A DNA stretch of 8,415 nucleotides from an uncultured Bacteroidota bacterium (GTDB lineage: Bacteria; Bacteroidota; Bacteroidia; Bacteroidales; SZUA-534), in the NCBI GenBank assembly GCA_937885735.1, contig CALABN010000015.1, forward strand, positions 1 through 8,415. Direction: 5' to 3'. Positions 5,818 through 8,415 of the stretch are shown piece by piece (position 1 is the stretch's first letter; every line of letters starts with the position of its first letter). The position numbers and the translations under genes were made by a program. The notes beneath the pieces are model-generated. The model saw nothing but the letters and a program-made list of their open reading frames with translations. It did no database searches and was not told the DNA's origin.

Positions 5818-6757
5818 CGACATACGCGAAGCCTTGAGCCGAAGCGAAGCGGAAAAAACAGCACCCGAAGTGCCCGATGACTTTCTCGCCAGCATTATGG
5901 ACAAGATTGAAGCCGAGTCCAAAAACAAAACCGTGAAACTATGGCGCTGGGTTGCCGCAGCGGCCTGCATCGCGCTTGTGGCCGGAATTGGAAGCGCAAT
6001 TCTGCTTACCGACAATACTGCTCAAAAATCGGTTTTAGTAGCCGAGATAACAACCGAAGAAATTGTTGAATGTCAGCCAATTGTCACAAAAACCGACACT
6101 ATGGCAGAACCAATTACGGTTCCCGAACCGAAAGCAGAAAATCCAAAAGCGGAACCAGTGGCAAAGCCAAAGCCGAAAACCGAACCTCAGCCAGCACCTA
6201 ATCCGAATCTGAGAATGGAACGGCCTCACTACGCAGAAAGCAAGCCGGCAAACGTGGCCGACGACAGTGTGTCAACTGGCAATGTCGCCATTCAAGATGC
6301 CATCGACAACAATTATGCTGAAAACAAGCCTGAAAACAACCATAAATATCTTGACCCGGCACTAATGGATGAATTTATATTGAAAATGGCTGAATATCAA
6401 GGCGTAAGCAAGATAAAATCAGAATGTTCGGCCACAAGTGACGCCGATTTTGTCGAGTCTTTCTATGTATTCCCTATCAAAGAAGATTATGATGTTCTCG
6501 GACGCTTTTTGCTGATGGCCAGCAACTATTCAAACACCGCACCGGGCTACATATTCAACAACTCTGAACAGCAGGTATTCTTCACTATTGATGATGAGCA
6601 AAACGGACTGAACTATCTTTGGATAGCCGAGCAGATAGGCAGTTCCCAAATAATGATCTACAGCACCCACGCACCAATTAATATTGAATATGAATCTGAC
6701 TGCTATATGCAGTTTCACAATAACTTGACGATCGCCAATCTCAATACATATTATTAA
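5798..6757 (+). CDS. One-TM anti-sigma-like protein with TonB-like linker and periplasmic domain, 319 aa
   Basis: This is a probable membrane anti-sigma factor for the overlapping sigma gene. The cytoplasmic N-terminus (1-48) contains VPDDFLASIMDKIEAE (25-40), the P-x-x-F-x-x-x-[IVM]-x-x-[IV] segment seen in many Bacteroidota anti-sigma proteins. One membrane helix follows (about 51-70, WVAAAACIALVAGIGSAILL). The outer part starts with a Pro/Lys/Glu-rich linker (about 106-137, with repeated PK, EP and KP steps, as in TonB), then an acidic, Asn-rich stretch to about 182. It ends in a folded-looking C-terminal domain (183-319) that I do not recognise, with FYVFPIKEDYDVLGRFLLM (222-240). No zinc anti-sigma motif is present. 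The extended linker could let the C-terminal domain reach across the periplasm. The next gene starts 17 nt downstream, so all three right-arm genes look like one operon. Confidence 0.75.
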   Translation: MNKLNDNDIREALSRSEAEKTAPEVPDDFLASIMDKIEAESKNKTVKLWRWVAAAACIALVAGIGSAILLTDNTAQKSVLVAEITTEEIVECQPIVTKTDTMAEPITVPEPKAENPKAEPVAKPKPKTEPQPAPNPNLRMERPHYAESKPANVADDSVSTGNVAIQDAIDNNYAENKPENNHKYLDPALMDEFILKMAEYQGVSKIKSECSATSDADFVESFYVFPIKEDYDVLGRFLLMASNYSNTAPGYIFNNSEQQVFFTIDDEQNGLNYLWIAEQIGSSQIMIYSTHAPINIEYESDCYMQFHNNLTIANLNTYY

Positions 6758-6774
6758 TTTAAAACATTATCAAA

Positions 6775-8019
6775 ATGAAAAAAAGAATCATAGCCATAGC
6801 CATAAGCATAATGGCAGTATCTTATGCCATCGTAGAGGCTCAATCAGACGTGACATACGAACCGACGACAAGGACGAGCAAGTTTTTTGCCGACGTTGAG
6901 ACTCAACCAAGAAACCAAACTATTCTTTACAAAAGCAGATGTTGTATGACGGTCAGCCCGCCACCAGTTACTACTTCTTATACCGATGAAGAAAACAATG
7001 AATACGCAATGACATCCGTTAGATGGCCATACACCGAAAACAGCTGGATTAAAGACACTTGCTGGGTTAAAGCACCTGTCATCAGCAGTGATTACTACGA
7101 CTCTTTGTTCCCTGGTATGCGAGATGCAACTATCAATAACCAAAATGCTAACTTGGTTGTTATCAATTGGATGTTGGCTATTGAAAACGACGAAACCGTG
7201 TTGCATTGTTACTTCACAATGCCGGCCGACGAAGTAACCAACCTTTTCCTGGCAATGAAGGAGACAGCCATTGTCGATTTGGAGACGGGTGTTAATTATC
7301 GAATCAGACGAACTGAGCCCGAATGTATGAGGAAGCACTTTGGCGTAAAAGCTAAAAAGGGCGATGTCCTCGATTTAAAAATTTATTTTCCAAAACTTCC
7401 TGAAACTACCGAACGTGTGTCAATATATACTGTTCCAATATGGTCGTTGCGGGGTGGAGTCGAGTACGTTTTAACACGAGAAAATAAAGCCGAAAAAGAG
7501 TACGATGATGTTCCGCAAATCAAATCACCAACATTTATAAGTAAAGGCCAAAAATATGATAGTGACAACTGGGATACTTGGCAACGCTACAAAGACGTGC
7601 ACCTTATAAAACCTGTCAACGAAGGTACTATGGCTATTTGGAACACGCCCGAGGCAACCTATATTGCTATTGCCCACGAACAAAACTCAATGAGCGAATA
7701 CTACTCTGTAAGATCTGGAACAATGCTTATCGACAATCGCGGCAACCAATACAAACTCAAACGGTTTGGTGGCGGTAATCTGCCTATGGATGAATTATTT
7801 TGGGTAGACGGATATTCAGGTGATTTTCTTACGTTTCTAATGGAATTTGAGCCTATGCCACCTTCGGTCACATCCTTCTCGTACGTTGTGCCTGACCTTG
7901 AAAATTTTTACGTGAAGTTTACAGATCCCAGAGGCGGGGTTCGTGCCAACCTGAATGTCAGCGAACTTCGCAAAAACCAATCATTATTTGAATACAATCC
8001 ACGGGTTATTAAAGAATAG
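6775..8019 (+). CDS. Exported protein of unknown function with a duplicated beta-rich module, 414 aa
   Basis: The N-terminus MKKRIIAIAISIMAVSYAIVEAQS is a clean Sec signal peptide with likely cleavage after residue 22. The mature protein is beta-rich with no membrane segment and no C-terminal T9SS signal. Two stretches can be aligned by eye. One is about 140-219 (ETVLHCYFTMP, then IVDLETGVNYRIRR, then DVLDLKIYFPKLPETTERVSIY). The other is about 293-371 (EATYIAIAHEQ, then MLIDNRGNQYKLKR, then DFLTFLMEFEPMPPSVTSFSY). Each has the order: T-x strand, (I/L)-(V/I)-D-x2-G-x2-Y-x-(I/L)-(R/K)-R, a spacer, then a strand ending F-x-x-(L/M)-P. This suggests a tandem immunoglobulin-like or DUF4352-like fold. 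It is the last gene of the right sigma operon, followed by a terminator, and is the counterpart of the exported protein in the left arm. It may be the effector or ligand of the signalling pair. I do not recognise a named family. Confidence 0.8.
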   Translation: MKKRIIAIAISIMAVSYAIVEAQSDVTYEPTTRTSKFFADVETQPRNQTILYKSRCCMTVSPPPVTTSYTDEENNEYAMTSVRWPYTENSWIKDTCWVKAPVISSDYYDSLFPGMRDATINNQNANLVVINWMLAIENDETVLHCYFTMPADEVTNLFLAMKETAIVDLETGVNYRIRRTEPECMRKHFGVKAKKGDVLDLKIYFPKLPETTERVSIYTVPIWSLRGGVEYVLTRENKAEKEYDDVPQIKSPTFISKGQKYDSDNWDTWQRYKDVHLIKPVNEGTMAIWNTPEATYIAIAHEQNSMSEYYSVRSGTMLIDNRGNQYKLKRFGGGNLPMDELFWVDGYSGDFLTFLMEFEPMPPSVTSFSYVVPDLENFYVKFTDPRGGVRANLNVSELRKNQSLFEYNPRVIKE

Positions 8020-8051
8020 TCGCATTAACAAACCTAAACCATTCATTTGGG

Positions 8052-8085
8052 AAGGCGTACCACTTGGTACGCCTTTGTTGTTTTT
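8052..8085 (+). terminator. Rho-independent terminator of the right sigma operon
   Basis: A perfect 10-bp stem (AAGGCGTACC, loop ACTT, GGTACGCCTT, 8052-8075) is followed by TGTTGTTTTT. It starts 32 nt after the stop codon of the exported protein gene and fits a plus-strand intrinsic terminator. Confidence 0.85.
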
Positions 8086-8117
8086 ACGGGAGAAATTGAC
8101 ATCTGCTTATAATATTT

Positions 8118-8141
8118 CGGACACATTCGATGTGTCCCTAC
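8118..8141 (-). repeat. REP-like hairpin repeat, copy 1
   Basis: This 24-base unit reads on the minus strand as GTAG followed by the hairpin GGACACAT-CGA-ATGTGTCC and a final G. The second copy lies exactly 50 bp downstream and is identical over all 24 bases. A GTAG tetranucleotide ahead of an imperfect palindrome is the known signature of REP elements mobilised by RAYT (TnpA_REP) transposases. The family assignment here is inferred from that form alone. Confidence 0.7.
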
Positions 8142-8167
8142 GTAAATGATTACGGCACGTTCCATAG

Positions 8168-8191
8168 CGGACACATTCGATGTGTCCCTAC
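8168..8191 (-). repeat. REP-like hairpin repeat, copy 2
   Basis: This is identical to the copy at 8118-8141 and in the same orientation, with 26 bases between them. That intervening stretch contains its own small hairpin, CGTAA-ATGA-TTACG (8141-8154). Same-orientation pairs at fixed spacing are typical of REP clusters (REPtrons or BIME-like arrays). Confidence 0.7.
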
Positions 8192-8203
8192 AATTTTTTG
8201 CAC

Positions 8204-8223
8204 GAATGTTTTCGGAAACATTC
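8204..8223. repeat. Small perfect hairpin beside the REP-like repeats
   Basis: GAATGTTT and AAACATTC form an 8-bp stem closed by a TCGG loop. It follows a T run (8194-8199), which on the minus strand would be an A run. It may be a decayed third REP-like unit, since CATTC also occurs inside the two intact copies, or an independent structure. Confidence 0.45.
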
Positions 8224-8244
8224 AATTACATATTTCGGTACGCC

Positions 8245-8330
8245 ACGTCTATACAATTGAGAATTGATAAATCCAATTGTCATTTTGTATAGACGCGATT
8301 GTGAGGTGGACCCCATTTTTGCGTCTCTAC
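8245..8330. repeat. Composite inverted repeat built from three GTA[TG]AGACG arms
   Basis: Three versions of one arm are present: ACGTCTATAC (8245-8254), its inverse GTATAGACGC (8287-8296), and GCGTCTCTAC (8321-8330). The first two pair into a 52-base hairpin element with a nested ACAATTG/CAATTGT pair. The second and third pair (9 of 10 positions) around a 24-base interior. Read on the minus strand the outer end is GTAGAGACGC, again a GTAG-headed palindrome, so this looks like a second type of REP-like element. The right end abuts and overlaps the stop codon of the gene to its right. Confidence 0.6.
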
Positions 8331-8415
8331 AAGCAACCAACAACCACCTTAGCAGCCTCTGCGCCAACTTTTACTATGTAAATGCCTTGTCGCGGCATTG
8401 CCACCTCAATGTGGT
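8327..8415 (-). CDS. C-terminal end of a protein with a T9SS type A sorting domain (partial)
   Basis: Reading leftward from the window edge, an open frame of 28 codons ends at TAG (8329-8327). It encodes HIEVAMPRQGIYIVKVG followed by AEAAKVVVGCL. The pattern L/MP-x-G-I-Y-I-V-K-V followed by KVVV at the extreme C-terminus is the conserved end of the Por/T9SS type A sorting domain. That domain directs secretion across the outer membrane in Bacteroidota and is then cleaved. The rest of the protein lies outside the window, so its function is unknown. The TAG stop is part of the GTAG at the outer edge of the composite repeat. The fragment is too short for most gene finders. Confidence 0.75.
   Translation of the reverse strand, partial: HIEVAMPRQGIYIVKVGAEAAKVVVGCL

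Noticed and set aside
6844..7338. Minus-strand open frame of 164 codons
   Set aside because: It is antisense to the exported 414-residue protein, which has a good signal peptide and operon context. The frame shows no motif and no start context of its own.
8118..8191. Possible CRISPR array, because two identical 24-base repeats are separated by 26 bases
   Set aside because: There are only two copies. Each is itself a strong hairpin with a GTAG head, the spacer has its own hairpin, and no cas genes are present. REP-like elements explain it better.

Overview
The window looks like a chromosomal segment of a Bacteroidota bacterium, most likely of the order Bacteroidales. The supporting signs are a type IX secretion (T9SS) C-terminal sorting domain at the right edge, a TPR protein of a Bacteroidales-type family, a DUF4097-like secreted protein in an ECF sigma operon, start codons mostly without Shine-Dalgarno sequences, and a Bacteroides-like -7 element (TACATTTG). 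No species can be named from the sequence.

Layout. Bases 1-2451 hold a minus-strand pair: a TPR protein followed after 12 nt by a threonine-synthase-like PLP enzyme. The enzyme is not intact. After about residue 266 its reading frame runs into the dimerisation region of a sensor histidine kinase and stops, so the left ~207 bases look like a chimeric join (assembly or cloning artefact, or a real rearrangement). Bases 2452-2691 are an intergenic spacer with small inverted repeats and a strong bidirectional hairpin terminator.

The core (2692-8019) is two ECF sigma factor/anti-sigma factor modules arranged back to back around a 345-base AT-rich divergent promoter region. The left arm (minus strand) encodes an ECF sigma factor, then a one-TM protein in the anti-sigma position with a helical C-terminal part, then an exported DUF4097-like beta-repeat protein. 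The right arm (plus strand) encodes a second, diverged ECF sigma factor, then a one-TM anti-sigma-like protein with a TonB-like Pro/Lys/Glu linker and a C-terminal periplasmic domain, then an exported 414-residue protein with an apparent internal duplication. In both arms the sigma and anti-sigma genes overlap (13 and 20 nt), so each pair is probably translationally coupled. The inferred logic is an envelope signal, a membrane anti-sigma, release of the sigma factor, and expression of the operon and an exported effector. The symmetry suggests that the two pathways may cross-regulate.

Bases 8020-8415 hold the terminator of the right arm, then a cluster of GTAG-headed hairpins resembling REP elements (two copies 50 bp apart plus a related composite), and finally the last 28 codons of a minus-strand gene for a T9SS-exported protein. 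The stop codon of that gene lies inside the GTAG of the last repeat.
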